NCBI RefSeq assembly: GCF_031143425.1
Contig: NC_090446.1
Location: 1,548,630,749 to 1,548,694,748 of the forward strand
Direction: 5' to 3'
Source of the DNA: Pleurodeles waltl
Taxonomy: Eukaryota; Chordata; Amphibia; Caudata; Salamandridae
DNA: 64,000 nucleotides
Shown here: positions 46,683 through 57,120 of the stretch, piece by piece
Layout: each line of letters opens with the position of its first letter
Position numbering within the stretch: position 1 is the first letter of the stretch
The notes under the pieces: generated by a model
Told to the model about the DNA's origin: nothing
Databases searched by the model: none
What the model saw: the letters and a program-made list of their open reading frames with translations, nothing else
Made by a program: the position numbers and the translations under genes

Positions 46683-49600
46683 TGACTGGCAACAGCCCAG
46701 GGAACAACTCTTGGGACTAGTTTAGCGGAACCCAGTCCGATGATTTCCGATGGACCTACCAACATAGAGTTGATTCCTGAGAGGCCCAACCCACAGCCAC
46801 TAAGCCCGGTCTTTGAGGAAAAAGGCATATCAATTATGACATGGAATTTAGCTGGCCTTGGGAGGAAATTAGACGATACTGACTGGTGCTCGTACATCAA
46901 CACCCAAGACATATGTCTTTTCAAGAAACATGGGCTGAAGAGCTGATTACCCTAGATGGGTTTCTTTCTTTTAATGTGGCTGATCAACCCTCCACAAAAC
47001 TGACGGGTCGAGCCAAAGGAGGACTTCTGATGTTAATAAACAAAACTGTGCAGTGCACACATAAGACTTTCAAGTTTGATAGCCCAGACCTGATGGGGCT
47101 ACAAATCACGTTCCAACAGAATGTTCCCATAATTTTTGTCAATGTTTATGCCCGTTCGGTTTCGCGAGGGGTTGAGTCCCAAGTTTTAAAACAGCTTCTT
47201 GATTTTCTAGACACCTTACAATCAACCTCCTACCTAATAATAGCAGGGGATGTAAATTGTACCTTTGAACCCTCTGTGATACTAACTGGTCTCACAGAGG
47301 ATGAAAATCAAACATGGGGGATTGCACAGCTTACTAGTGATAATAACTGCTTTAATTCCCGTGTAGCTATCCAATTGGCATCCCTTTGTTTGAAACATGC
47401 TCTCAGGGCATGTAATGGCCGCATGCCCTCTGACCTGGATACTGCACCCACTTTCAAACGTGGTTCAATTACAAGCGTAATCGATTATTTTCTAGTGGAT
47501 GTGAGATTGTGGCCCTTTTTGAATGATATGAAGGTGGATGTTAGAACCAAAAGCGACCATTACCCTTTGCTACTCTCTATGTCAGGCGATGTTTTTGGTT
47601 GGACCTTGAACAAACAAACTACTTTAGTCCCTATTCCAACAATGAACATCACATCTACGAAGGTCAAGTGGCCAAAGGTCCAGTCAAACCCTTATCTCCT
47701 ACGCGAGATTTATCAGGCTTTCATAGACATCTTTGCTCCATACAGTGACTATGATTCCAATGATATCCCCTTCTTATCCATACATGAAAATATGATCATA
47801 AGATTACAATGTATATTCTATAGGAAGGTTGGGGCAAGACACCAAGGAGCTACTTCTAGCTCATGGTTTGACGAGTCGTGCCATACGGCCAAGAAAGGAT
47901 TAAAAGGTGCCCTCATGGAAGGAATCCATGGGGAAATACTACTAGCTAGACGTATTTACAAAGAATCCATCACCCGAGCAAAAAAAACTTGGGAAGACAC
48001 AACCTGGCAGGAGTTGCTGGATGCTACTCAATCCAACAACAATAAATTGTTTTGGGAATTGTTAGGTAAGCGAGAGAAAGAGGGCAGGATTGGTGTGAGA
48101 AGCCATATACAGCCAGAAAGATGGGTCGAGCATTTTTCGGGCCTATATGGAAAAATTGAGACCCCCACAATACCTTAGTTACAGGGGAAGCAGGCCAAGA
48201 TTTTCTCTCTACTCCTGATGAGCATCGCGGGCCAGCTCCCCTTGTAGGGGACTCACAGGATTCTAAGAGCCATATCTGCTTCACTACCAAAGAAACAGCC
48301 AATGCTATTAGCTCATTAAAACTTGGGAAAGCTCCAGGTCCAGACAAAATTCTGGGGGATCTTTATTCGTCAGAACCAATAGTCTGGACCTGGTACATCA
48401 ATACACTCTCCAATAAAATTGCCGAAGGGGGGCAGATTCCCACAACATGGAAGGGTGCAGAAATTATCCCCATCCATAAAAAGGGTAACGTAAACCTCCT
48501 GACAAACTATAGACCAATCAGTTTAATTGATAACATCCAAAAAATATTTGCCAAGCAACTCCTAGGTAGATTAACCCATTGGGCCAAAGATCAGAACATT
48601 CTTTCTCCTCTTCAAGCTGGATTTCGACCAAGTAGAGTAGACCAGGTCTTTAGACTGGCCATTCTGTACTGGAAGTATACAGCCCTGGCTAAACAACCAT
48701 TATACATCGCTTTTGTTGATTTGAGATCAGCATTTGATCTAGTCCCGAGGGAAAAGTTGTGGGAGGTGCTACAAAAAATAGGGACTCCGGCCAACCTAAT
48801 CCAACTTTTGAAGCGGTTGCATGAGGACACATATGCGCAGGTGAGATGGGGGAACTCAGGCGAACTAACGGACAAAGGGCCTGATTCTAACTTTGGAGGA
48901 CGGTGTTAAACCGTCCCAAAAGTGGCGGATATACCACCTACCGTATTACGAGTCCATTATATCCTATGGAACTCGTAATACGGTAGGTGGTATATCCGCC
49001 ACTTTTGGGACGGTTTAACACCGTCCTCCAAAGTTAGAATCAGGCCCAAAATCCCCATAAATAGGGGTGTTCGCCAGGGTTGTGTGTTGGCACCATTTTT
49101 ATTCTCTATTTTTATTAACGAGATTGTACAGGTTTTAATGACGTGCCAGAATGTTGCCCCCACCCTATGCGCCCCAAAAATTCCAATCCTTCTTTTTGCT
49201 GACGACTCTCTTCTTATTTCTAAATCTCCCATGGGCCTCCAAACTCTTATCAATAGATTCAACTCCTTTTGTCGAGATTACGGCCTAGAGCTGAACCATA
49301 AAAAAACCAAGTTAATGGCGTTCCGCTCAGGAGTGCGGAAGAAATGTACTATCCATTTAGAAGGGAACCTCCTGGATAAGGTTTCTTCCATTGATTATTT
49401 GGGTGTAAGGTTTACTGATAATCTGAACTGGGCAGAACAGATCAATAAAAGTGTGGGTCGCCTGCAGCATGGTGCAGCATCAATCCTGCGTTTCTATAGG
49501 GGTACGACAGCAAAAACGGTCTCCCCGGCAATTAAGATCTACATTGCCAGAGCACAGGGTGCCGCCGCATATGGAGCAGAGGTCTGGGGTTTTGCGGACT

Positions 49601-50391
49601 GTAACAGGCTCACCATTAGTGAGAACAGTTTTGCGAGGTCATTGTGTGCTTGTCCTCCTAGTACTCCACTGATACCACTGTTCTTAGATCTGGGCCTGAG
49701 ACGCATAGCCAATCTAATTATTTTAAGACCATTATTATACTGGATAAGACTATGGACTGTCCCTGAACTAGACGTTTACAAGACCTCATTCCACGACCTA
49801 CTAATGGGCTCCAACTCAACCTCTATTCCTTGGGTTAAACATGTATCCAGTTGGTTTAACAAACTTGGCCTCAGCCGCTTTTGGGAGGAACCCCATAAAC
49901 TAGAAAAGGCTCACTCAACTGTACTGAAACGCATATATTGGTCCTATGTACGCAACGATTATATCACCCACAGAACTTATGGCACCTTAACAAATCGCTT
50001 TACAGATTTTAAGTGGTATCCACAATTTGAACCATATTTAGACAATATTCCTGACATCCTCTGTAAAAGTTTATATGCCAGATTCCGTTTCAGGTCGTTG
50101 CCGTTGAAGTCATTGATGTGCAGATGGGGCACAAAAACAGATACAAGTACATGCCCAGTTTGTGGTGCAAAATCGGAAACGGTTGAACATTTTATGTTTT
50201 TTTGCCCTGCTTACTCCCTTCCCAGGTCTAAGTGGATCCGTCACATTTGTCGCGAAATGGGGATAAGAGATTGTGCCTCTGCTTTGAGGATTCTAAAAAG
50301 TCACCATTCTACGGTTTTAATACTTGCTGTTAGTAAATATTTATTAGTAGCATGGCGAATACGTAATTCCATTGCTAGGACTGTGTTTTAA
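46683..50391 (+). pseudogene. LINE ORF2: APE endonuclease-reverse transcriptase, broken
   Basis: Endonuclease plus RT that nicks DNA and copies the LINE RNA at the target. The first in-frame ATG is 46,740. Endonuclease motifs in order: TWNLAGLG (from 46,839), QETW (46,922), VYARS, AGDVNC, and SDHYPL (from 47,552), so all catalytic signatures remain. RT motifs: APGPDK (48,334 on), NYRPISLI, QAGFRPS, FVDLRSAFD (motif A), GVRQGCVLAP, and FADD (49,195-49,206, motif C). Near the C-terminus CPVCGAKSETVEHFMFFC is a CCHC-like motif usual in many LINEs. Damage: one base lost near 46,921 (frame 3 to 2), a shift at the C-run near 48,161 (frame 2 to 1), and the palindrome at 48,877 that adds a stop. Without the palindrome the length is about 1,160 residues, normal for this class. 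The stop of ORF1 (TGA at 46,683 in the uninterrupted LINE) lies in the same frame as the ORF2 start. Confidence 0.88.
48877..49047. mobile_element. Perfect palindromic MITE-like element (foldback)
   Basis: Two 77-nt arms (48,877-48,953 and 48,971-49,047) are exact reverse complements around a 17-nt centre. The ends are GGGCCTGATT and AATCAGGCCC. It is flanked by AAA on both sides (48,874-48,876 and 49,048-49,050). Removing the element and one AAA restores an uninterrupted RT reading frame (LTD-KIPINRG). Each arm also holds a smaller hairpin (GGACGG ... CCGTCC). No coding capacity. The 3-bp duplication is compatible with a PIF/Harbinger-like MITE, but AAA is not the usual TWA target, so the superfamily is open. 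Confidence 0.9.
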
Positions 50392-50536
50392 TTCAGAGCC
50401 CCACTTTTTACTCTTTTTACTCTTATAAGAACTGCAGGAGGGGGGTTGAAACCGTATTATGTGTATTATGTGTACTGAGAATTTTAATTGGATCATGCTC
50501 TTAGGTATCCATGTTTTATATATATTTTTATCTATG

Positions 50537-50564
50537 TATTATTATTATTACTACTATTATTATT
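50537..50564. repeat. Short (ATT)n microsatellite in the LINE 3' UTR
   Basis: Imperfect run of ATT/ACT triplets within the 3' UTR. Confidence 0.8.
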
Positions 50565-50619
50565 GGTTTTATCCTTATTCCTTTACTATTGTATATTCGC
50601 TTTGATGATCGACCGATCG

Positions 50620-50625
50620 AATAAA
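50620..50625 (+). terminator. LINE polyadenylation signal AATAAA
   Basis: The hexamer lies about 15 bp before the end of the LINE, after the repeated GATCGACCGATCGA. This is the usual position for a LINE poly(A) signal. Confidence 0.7.
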
Positions 50626-50640
50626 GCATGTGTTAAATCA

Positions 50641-53011
50641 CATATTTTCTTAATTTATTTTTAGAACCACAAGTTCAAGATTTGAAGTAAATACATAAAA
50701 TGCAAGGTACTCCACACAGGTAAGTTAGGAACTTTGAATTAGAGCAATAACACATACAGTTTCTGTTAAAATGGCAATAAGCTATTTTAAAAGTGGACAC
50801 TGCAAAAATCAACAGTTCCTGGGGGAGGTAAGTAAAGGTTAGATTGTGAGGTAAGTAAGACACTTACAAGTCTCAGTTCCTGGGCATAGGCAGCCCACCG
50901 TTGGGGGTTCAAGGCAACCCCAAAGTCACCACACCAGCAGCACAGGGCCGGTCAGGTGCAGAGGTCAAAGAGGTGCCCAAAACACATAGGCGCCTATGCA
51001 GAACAGGGGTGCTCCGGTTCCAGTCTGCCAGCAGGTAAGTACCTGCATCCTTGGGGGGCAGGCCAGGGGTGTTTTGTAGAGCACTGGAGGGGACACAAGT
51101 AGGCACACAAAACACACCCTTAGCGGCACAGGGGCGGCCGGGTGCAGTGTGCAAAGCAGGCATCGGGTTTTAGATAGGTTTCAATGGAGGGACCCCGGGG
51201 ATCACTCTAGCGGTGCAGGCAGGCACAGGGGGTGCTTCTCGGGGCAGCCACCACCTGGGCTAGGCAGAGGGTTGCCTGGGGGGGTCACTCCTGCACTGAG
51301 GTTCGGTTCCTTCAGGTCCTGGGGGCTGCGGGTGCAGTGCTTGGTCCAGGCGTCGGGTCCCTTGTTACAGGTAGTCGCAGTAATGGGGAGCCTCTGGATT
51401 CACTCTGCAGGCCTCGCTGTAGGGGTACAGGGGGGTCATCTCGGGCTACTCACGGGGTCGCAGTTGCCGGGGAGTCCTCCCTGTGGTGTTGGTTCTCTGG
51501 ATCTCGAGCCGGGGGTGTCGGGTGCAGAGTGCGAAGTCTCACGCTTCCGGCGGGAAGAGTGAGGTCTGAAATTGTAGAAAAGTTGCACGAATGTTGCTGT
51601 TTGTTGAGCAGAGCCGCTGCTCACGGGAGTTTCTTGGTCCTGGGGGTCAGGGCAGTCCTCTGAGGCTTCAGAGGTCACTGGTCCCTGTTGGATGCGTCGC
51701 TGGTTGCAGGTTTTCGACTCAGGAGACACGCCGGTAGGACTGGGGCCAAAGCAGTTGTCGTCGTCCGTCGTCTCTGCAGGCTTGTAGGTCAGCAGTCCTT
51801 CTTTGTAGTTCAGGTTGCAGGAATCTGATTTCCTGGGTTCTGGGGTGCCCCTAAATACTAAACTTAGGGGTGTGTTTAGGTCTGGGAGGGCAGTAGCCAA
51901 TGGCTACTGTCCTGGAGGGTGGCTACACCCTCTTTGTGCCTCCTCCCTGTGGGGAGGGGGGAACATCCCTAATCCTATTGGGGGAATCCTCCCAAACTAA
52001 GATGGAGGATTTCTAAAGGCAGGGGCCACCTCAGCTCAGGGCACCTTGGGGTCTGTCCTTACTGGTGGGTGACTCCTCCTTGTTTTTCTCCACTAGCTGG
52101 GATGCCGTGGGGCGCTGTAACAAAGGGGGTGAGCCTTTGAAACTCACCGCCAGATGTTAGAGTTCCTGCAGGGGGAGGTGTGAAGCACCTCCATCCAGTG
52201 CGGGCTTTGTTCCTGGCCACAGAGTGACAAAGGCACTCTCCCCATGTGGGCAGCAACTTGTCTGGTTTGTGGCAGGCTGGCAGGAACTGGTCAGCCTACA
52301 CTAGTAGTTGGATTGGTATTTAGGGGGCATCTCTAAGATTCCCTCTGGGTGTATGTTACAATAAATTGCACACTGGCATCAGTGTGCATTTATTGTGCTG
52401 AGAAGTTTGATACCAAACTTCCCAGTTTTCAGTGTAGCCATTATGGTGCTGTGGAGTTTGTGTATGACAGACTCCCAGAACATATACTCTTATGGCTACC
52501 CTACACTTACAATGTTTAAGGTTTTGCTTAGACACTGTAGGGGCATAGTGCTCATGCATATATGCCCTCACCTGTGGTTTAGTGCACCCTGCCTTAGGGC
52601 TGTAAGGCCTGCTAGAGGGGTGACTTACCTATGCCACAGGCAGTGTGAGGTTGGCATGGCACTCTGAGGGGAGTGCCATGTCGGCTTAGTCATTTTCTCT
52701 GCACCAGCACACACAATCTGCAACAGCGGTGTGCACGTGTTAGGTGAGGGGTTCCTAGAGTGGCATAAGACATGCTGCAGCCCTCAGAGACCTTCCCTGG
52801 CCACAGGGCCCTTGGTACCAGGGGTACCATTTACAGGGGACTTATCTGTGTGCCAGGGCTGTGCCAATTTTGGAGACAAAGGTACAGTTTAGGGAAAGAA
52901 CACTGTGCTGGGGCATGGTTAGCAAGATCCCAGCAAAATTTCAATCAGAACTTAGCATCAGTAAAGGCAAAAACACAGGGGGTAACCATGCCAAGGAGGC
53001 ATTTCCTTACA
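50641..53011 (-). mobile_element. LTR-like element E, main segment
   Basis: Continuation of the element begun at 41,641. It ends GGAGGCATTTCCTTACA at 53,011, so on the minus strand it starts TGTAAGGAAATGCCTCC. That start resembles the start of element F, which suggests E and F belong to one broad LTR group. A hairpin at 52,358-52,396 carries AATAAA on both strands. Total length without the LINE is about 2.6 kb. ORFs such as 51,149-51,562 and 51,436-51,900 show no domain I recognise. From memory, this sequence resembles a high-copy newt repeat; that is recollection, not a search. Confidence 0.75.
52358..52396. terminator. Hairpin with AATAAA on both strands in element E
   Basis: Left arm ACAATAAATTGCACACTG pairs with right arm CAGTGTGCATTTATTGT around GCAT, with one bulged T. 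AATAAA occurs at 52,360-52,365 on plus and within the right arm on minus. It could end transcripts from either side. Confidence 0.6.
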
Positions 53012-53597
53012 CCCTTTTTTTCCTGATCTCAGTGTGCCTGCACTGTAGGTCACTGGAATCCTGCCAAACAGGACCCCAGTGATTGTGCTCTTTCCCCTAA
53101 ATCTAGTTGTTGGTTACCTTCCACAACCATAATTGGCATACTGGTGCATCCATGTAAGTCCCTAGTATATGGTAGCTAGGTACCCAGGGCATTGGTACAC
53201 CAGGAGTCCCGCATAGGCTGCAGCATGTATTATGCCACCCATGGGAGTCCATGCAAAATGTGACTGCAGGCCTGTCATTGCAGCCTGCGTGCGCCCTTCC
53301 ACTGCCAAACCTAACCACTGCACTTACACCCAATAAGTCATCCCTCTGGCACAGTGCATGTCTAAAAGTGTGAGGGTACCCCTGCATGACCAGGGTACCC
53401 CTAAAGACCCAAAGCAAATTCCTGGAGTCTGTAAGTGTGGGGGAAGCCTTCTTGGACACTGGTCAATCCGTGTGGTCCAACTACATATTGGCTTCATCGA
53501 ACCTGGCATGTTTGTTATCAAACATGTTGGAATCATGCAACTACACCATTTCCAGTGTTAGTTGCATGATACCATATATCCTTGGGGTTCCCTAAGG

Positions 53598-53710
53598 CAG
53601 TGGTTCCCAACCTGGGGTCCCCGAATTCCCATGATGATTCAGTGGGGGTCCCTGGGTTCCATTAATGTTGAAATGGGGGTCCACAGAAATCAAAAGGTTG
53701 GGAACCACTG
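53598..53710. mobile_element. hAT-type MITE, 113 bp
   Basis: Perfect 16-bp inverted ends CAGTGGTTCCCAACCT and AGGTTGGGAACCACTG. Flanks are CCCTAAGG (53,590-53,597) and CCCTCAGG (53,711-53,718), an 8-bp duplication with one mismatch. CAGTGGTT-type ends and 8-bp duplications are typical of non-autonomous hAT elements. Confidence 0.92.
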
Positions 53711-54373
53711 CCCTCAGGCATCCCCCAGTTCTGCCTGTGCAGGCTTACGGGTGCAGCTGCCTGCCCGTGCTGCTGCTGACCCCAGACACTGTTCTGCCCT
53801 CCTGCTGGTGAGCCAGGCTCAGGCCGGAGGAGCAGAACAAAGGATTTCCTGCAAGGGAGAGGTGTCACCACCTCTCCCTGTGTATTAGATGTCTAGGGGC
53901 TGAGGTGGGGTGGTCTCTGAGCACCACCAGACTGCTTCAAAGGGCACGTTTGCTGCCCTCCTATCATAATCCAGTTTGCATCAGTTCAGGAACCCCCGGT
54001 TCCAGCTCTGGTGCAAAACTACAGAAAGGACAGGGGAGTGACCACCCCCCTGTGCAGCTCCTCCCTTAGGGAGGTGTCCAGAGTTCTGAAAGGTGGCCAC
54101 TTGATTCTGCCATCTTGAAAATTAGATGGGCAGAGGCCCCTGGAAGTATCTGGTTGGTTTGGTCAGGCAAGTGATGTCTCTGACCCCCTCCAATAGGTAG
54201 CTCACTGCAGAGAGTGACCAACCCACTTTTAGAGTTATTTAGGAGCTCCCTCATGGGTGGGTCCTCAGATTCATCAAGAAAGACTCTACAAGGAACTTTC
54301 TGCAAGACATCTTCTGCTCCTGGCCTCTGGAACAGCTGCTGGTCTTTGTTGGAAATGAACAAGTCTTCTTCTG

Positions 54374-54509
54374 GTGGGAAGGCTCCCACTGCACCTCTGT
54401 CTTGGTTGCAAACAGACTTTTACCCCAGTATTAGGAGTCACACGCAGCTCTGTCAGTACACCTCTGCCTTGGCCTCCACACAGACTGTTAACCCTGTACT
54501 AGGGGTCAC
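54374..54509. repeat. About 67-bp tandem repeat, left part (2 units)
   Basis: Units share CACCTCTGCCTTGGCCTCCA and end in GTACTAGGGG or GTATTAGGAG. The array continues at 57,036-57,120 on the far side of copy 2, so copy 2 inserted into it. Confidence 0.75.
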
Positions 54510-57035
54510 TGTAGGAAAGTAGCCTAGTTCTAGCCTTGTTACCACCACTTTTGGACTGTTTGTGAGTATATGTCAGGGTGTTTTCACTGTCTCACTGGGA
54601 TCCTGCTAGACAGGTCCCAGTGCTCATAGTGAAAACCCTATGTTGTAAGTATGTTTTTTATGTGTCACTAGGATCCTGCAGGCCAGGACCCCAGTGCTCA
54701 TAATTTGTGGCCTATATGTGTTCGCTGTGTGGTGCCTAACTGTCTCACTGAGGCTCTACTAACCAGAACCTCAGTGGTTATGCTCTCTCTGCTTTCCAAA
54801 TTTGTCACTAACAGGCTAGTGACTAAATGTACCAATTCACATTGGCATACTGGTACACCCATATAATTCCCTTGTATATGGTACTAAGGTACCCAGGGTA
54901 TTGGGGTTCCAGGAGATCCCTATGGGCTGCAGCATTTCTTTTGCCACCCATAGGGAGCTCTGACAATTCTTACACAGGCCTGCCACTGCAGCCTGAGTGA
55001 AATAACATCCACGTTATTTCACAGCCATTTACCACTGCACATAAGTAACTTATAAGTCACCTATATGTCTAACCTTCACTAGACTTTGTGAGTGCGGGGA
55101 CACCATTACACATGTGCACTATACATAGGTCACTACCTATGTATAGCGTCACAATGGTAACTCTGAACATGGCCATGTAACATGTCTAATATCATGGAAT
55201 TTTCACCCCAATGCCATTCTGGCATTGGGGAGACAATTTCATGATCCCCCGGGTCTCTAGCACAGAACCCGGGTACTGCCAAACTGCCTTTCCGGGGTCT
55301 CCACTGCAGCTGCTGCTGCTGCCAACCCCTCAGACAGGTTTCTGCCCTCCTGGCGTCCAGGCAGCCCTGGCCCAGGAAGGCAGAACAAAGGATTTCCTCT
55401 GAGAGAGTGTTACACCCTCTCCCTTTGGAAATAGGTGTGAAGGGCTGGGGAGGAGTAGCCTCCCCCAGCCTCTGGAAATGCTTTGATGGGCACAGATGGT
55501 GCCCCTCTCTGCATAAGCCAGTCTACACTATTTCAGGGATCCCCCAGCCCTGCTCTGGCGTGAAACTGGACAAAGGAAAGGGGAGTGACCATTCCCCTGA
55601 CCTGCACCTCCCAGGGGAGGTGCCCAGAGCTCCTCCAGTGTGTCCCAGACCTCTGCCATCTTGGAAACAGAGGTGTTGGGGGACTGTTCTGAGTGGCCAG
55701 CAGGTGACATCAGTGGCTCCTTCTGATAGGCTCTTACCTCTCTTGGTAGCCAATCCTCCTTCCTTAGTAGCCAAACCTCCTTTTGTGGCTATTTAGGGTC
55801 TCAGCTTTGGGGAATTCTTCAGATAATGAATGCAAGAGCTCACCAGAGTTCCTCTGCATCTCCCTCTTCACCTTCTACCAAAGGATCGACCGCTGACTGC
55901 TCCAGGACGCCTGCAAAACCACAACAAAGTAGCAAGATGACTGCCAGCAACATTGTAGCGCCTAATCCTGATGGCTTTCTGGACTGTTTCCAGGTGGTGC
56001 ATGCTCTGGGGGTAGCTTGCCTTCACCCTGCACCAGAAGCTCCCAAGAAATCTCCTGTGGGTCGACGGAATCTTCCCCCTGTTAACGCAGGCACCAAAAG
56101 ACTGCAACACTGGTCCTCTGGGTCCCCTCTCATCCCGACTCATCTGGACGAGCGTGGTCCCTGGAACACAACAACGCCTGCAAGCTTCATCGCGAAGTGG
56201 GACATCTGTCTTCCAAAGGAGAAGTTCCTAGTCCTCTTCTTTCTTGCAGAACTCCAAGCTTCTTCCAACCGGTGGCAGCTTCCTTGCACCTTCAGCTGGG
56301 GTTTCCTGGGCTCCTGCCCCCCACCTGGAAACTCTTGCGACTATTGGACTTGCTCCCCTTGTCTTACAGGTACTCAGGTCCGGAAATCCATTGTTGTTGC
56401 ATTGCTGGTGTTTGTTCTTCCTGCAGAATCCCCCTATCACGACTTCTGTGCTCTCTGGGGTAGTAGGTGCACTTTACACCTACCTCTCAGCGTCTTGGGG
56501 TGGGCTATTTTTCTAACCCTCACTGTTTTCTTACAGTCCCAGCGACCCTCTACAAGATCACATAAGTCTGGGGTCCATTCGTGGTTCGCATTCCACTTTT
56601 GGAGTATATGGTTTGTGTTGCCCCTATACCTATGTGCTCCCATTGCAACCTATTGTAATTCTACACTGTTTGAATTACTTTTCTTGCTATTACTTACCTA
56701 ACTTTGGTTTGTGTACATATAACCTGTGTATAGTACTTACCTTCTTACTGAGGGTACTCACTGAGATACTTTTGGCATATTGTAATAAAAATAAAGTACC
56801 TTTATTTTTAGTAACTCTGTGTATTGTGTTTTCTTATGATATTGTGCATATGACACCAGTGGTATAGTAGGAGCTTTGCATGTCTCCTAGTTCAGCCTAA
56901 GCTGCTCTGCTATAGCTACCTTCTATCAGCCTAAGCTGCTAGAAACGCCTCTTCTACACTAATAAGGGATAACTGGACCTGGCAAAAGGTGTAAGTATCT
57001 ATGGTACCCACTACAAGCCAGGCCAGCCTCCTACA
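54510..57035 (+). mobile_element. Solo-LTR-like element, copy 2 (2,526 bp)
   Basis: Starts TGTAGGAAAGTAGCC and ends CCAGCCTCCTACA, with a perfect 5-bp duplication GTCAC (54,505-54,509 and 57,036-57,040). Poly(A) signals AATAAA at 56,784 and 56,790 lie about 250 bp from the 3' end inside a near-palindrome. It lacks a roughly 100-bp block near 55,080 that copy 3 keeps (the GTGCAAAGTTACTTAGTGTG region), which partly explains why it is shorter than copy 1. The ORF at 55,826-56,701 has no recognisable domain. Confidence 0.85.
56784..56810. terminator. Near-palindromic poly(A) signal region of copy 2
   Basis: AAATAAAGTACCTTTATTT reads almost the same on both strands and supplies AATAAA in both directions. 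The same structure occurs in copy 1 (about 43,761-43,783) and copy 3 (about 59,744-59,766). Confidence 0.6.
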
Positions 57036-57120
57036 GTCACACACTGCTGTCAGTGCACCTCTGCCTTGGCCTCCACATAGACTGTGACCCCGGTACTAGG
57101 GGGTCACACACAGCTGTCAG
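57036..57120. repeat. About 67-bp tandem repeat, right part
   Basis: One full unit (TCACACACTGCTGTCAGTGC to CGGTACTAGGGGG) and the start of a second (TCACACACAGCTGTCAG), which runs straight into the truncated copy 3. Confidence 0.75.

Larger units (their letters stand above)
41885..50640 (+). mobile_element. APE-type LINE retrotransposon, near full length, with nested insertions
   Basis: A two-ORF non-LTR retrotransposon. It has a short 5' UTR (about 41,885-42,026), ORF1 (42,027-43,534), ORF2 (46,683-50,391) and a 3' UTR ending after AATAAA at 50,620. It lies inside LTR-like element E, whose sequence stops at ATATAGAA and resumes at CATATTTTCTT. I could not fix a target duplication, so both ends are good to a few bases. 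It was later hit by a solo-LTR-like element (43,535-46,675) and a palindrome (48,877-49,047). An AP-type endonuclease, an RT and a C-terminal CCHC-like motif put it among LINEs with APE endonuclease. The I/Vingi/Jockey-like groups are my best guess, from the C-terminal motif and overall style. Two frameshifts in ORF2 and one in ORF1 make this copy dead. Confidence 0.88.
50392..50640 (+). other. LINE 3' UTR
   Basis: AT-rich sequence between the ORF2 stop and the LINE end. It contains an (ATT)n stretch (50,537-50,564) and AATAAA. No poly(A) tail is visible; the junction with element E falls near TTAAATCA|CATATTTTC. Confidence 0.7.
53012..54509 (+). mobile_element. LTR-like element F, main segment
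   Basis: Resumes with CCCTTTTTTTCCTGATCTC after element E. Segments parallel those in the 54,510 and 57,117 copies: the GGTACCCAGGGCATTGG block, the GGCTGCAGCATGTATTATGCC block, and the AGCAGAACAAAGGATTTCC block. It is therefore a diverged relative of that LTR family. It is interrupted by a hAT-type MITE at 53,598. Its own 3' end was not found before copy 2 at 54,510. The last part (54,374-54,509) consists of a 67-bp-period repeat. ORFs are short and show no domain. Confidence 0.65.
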
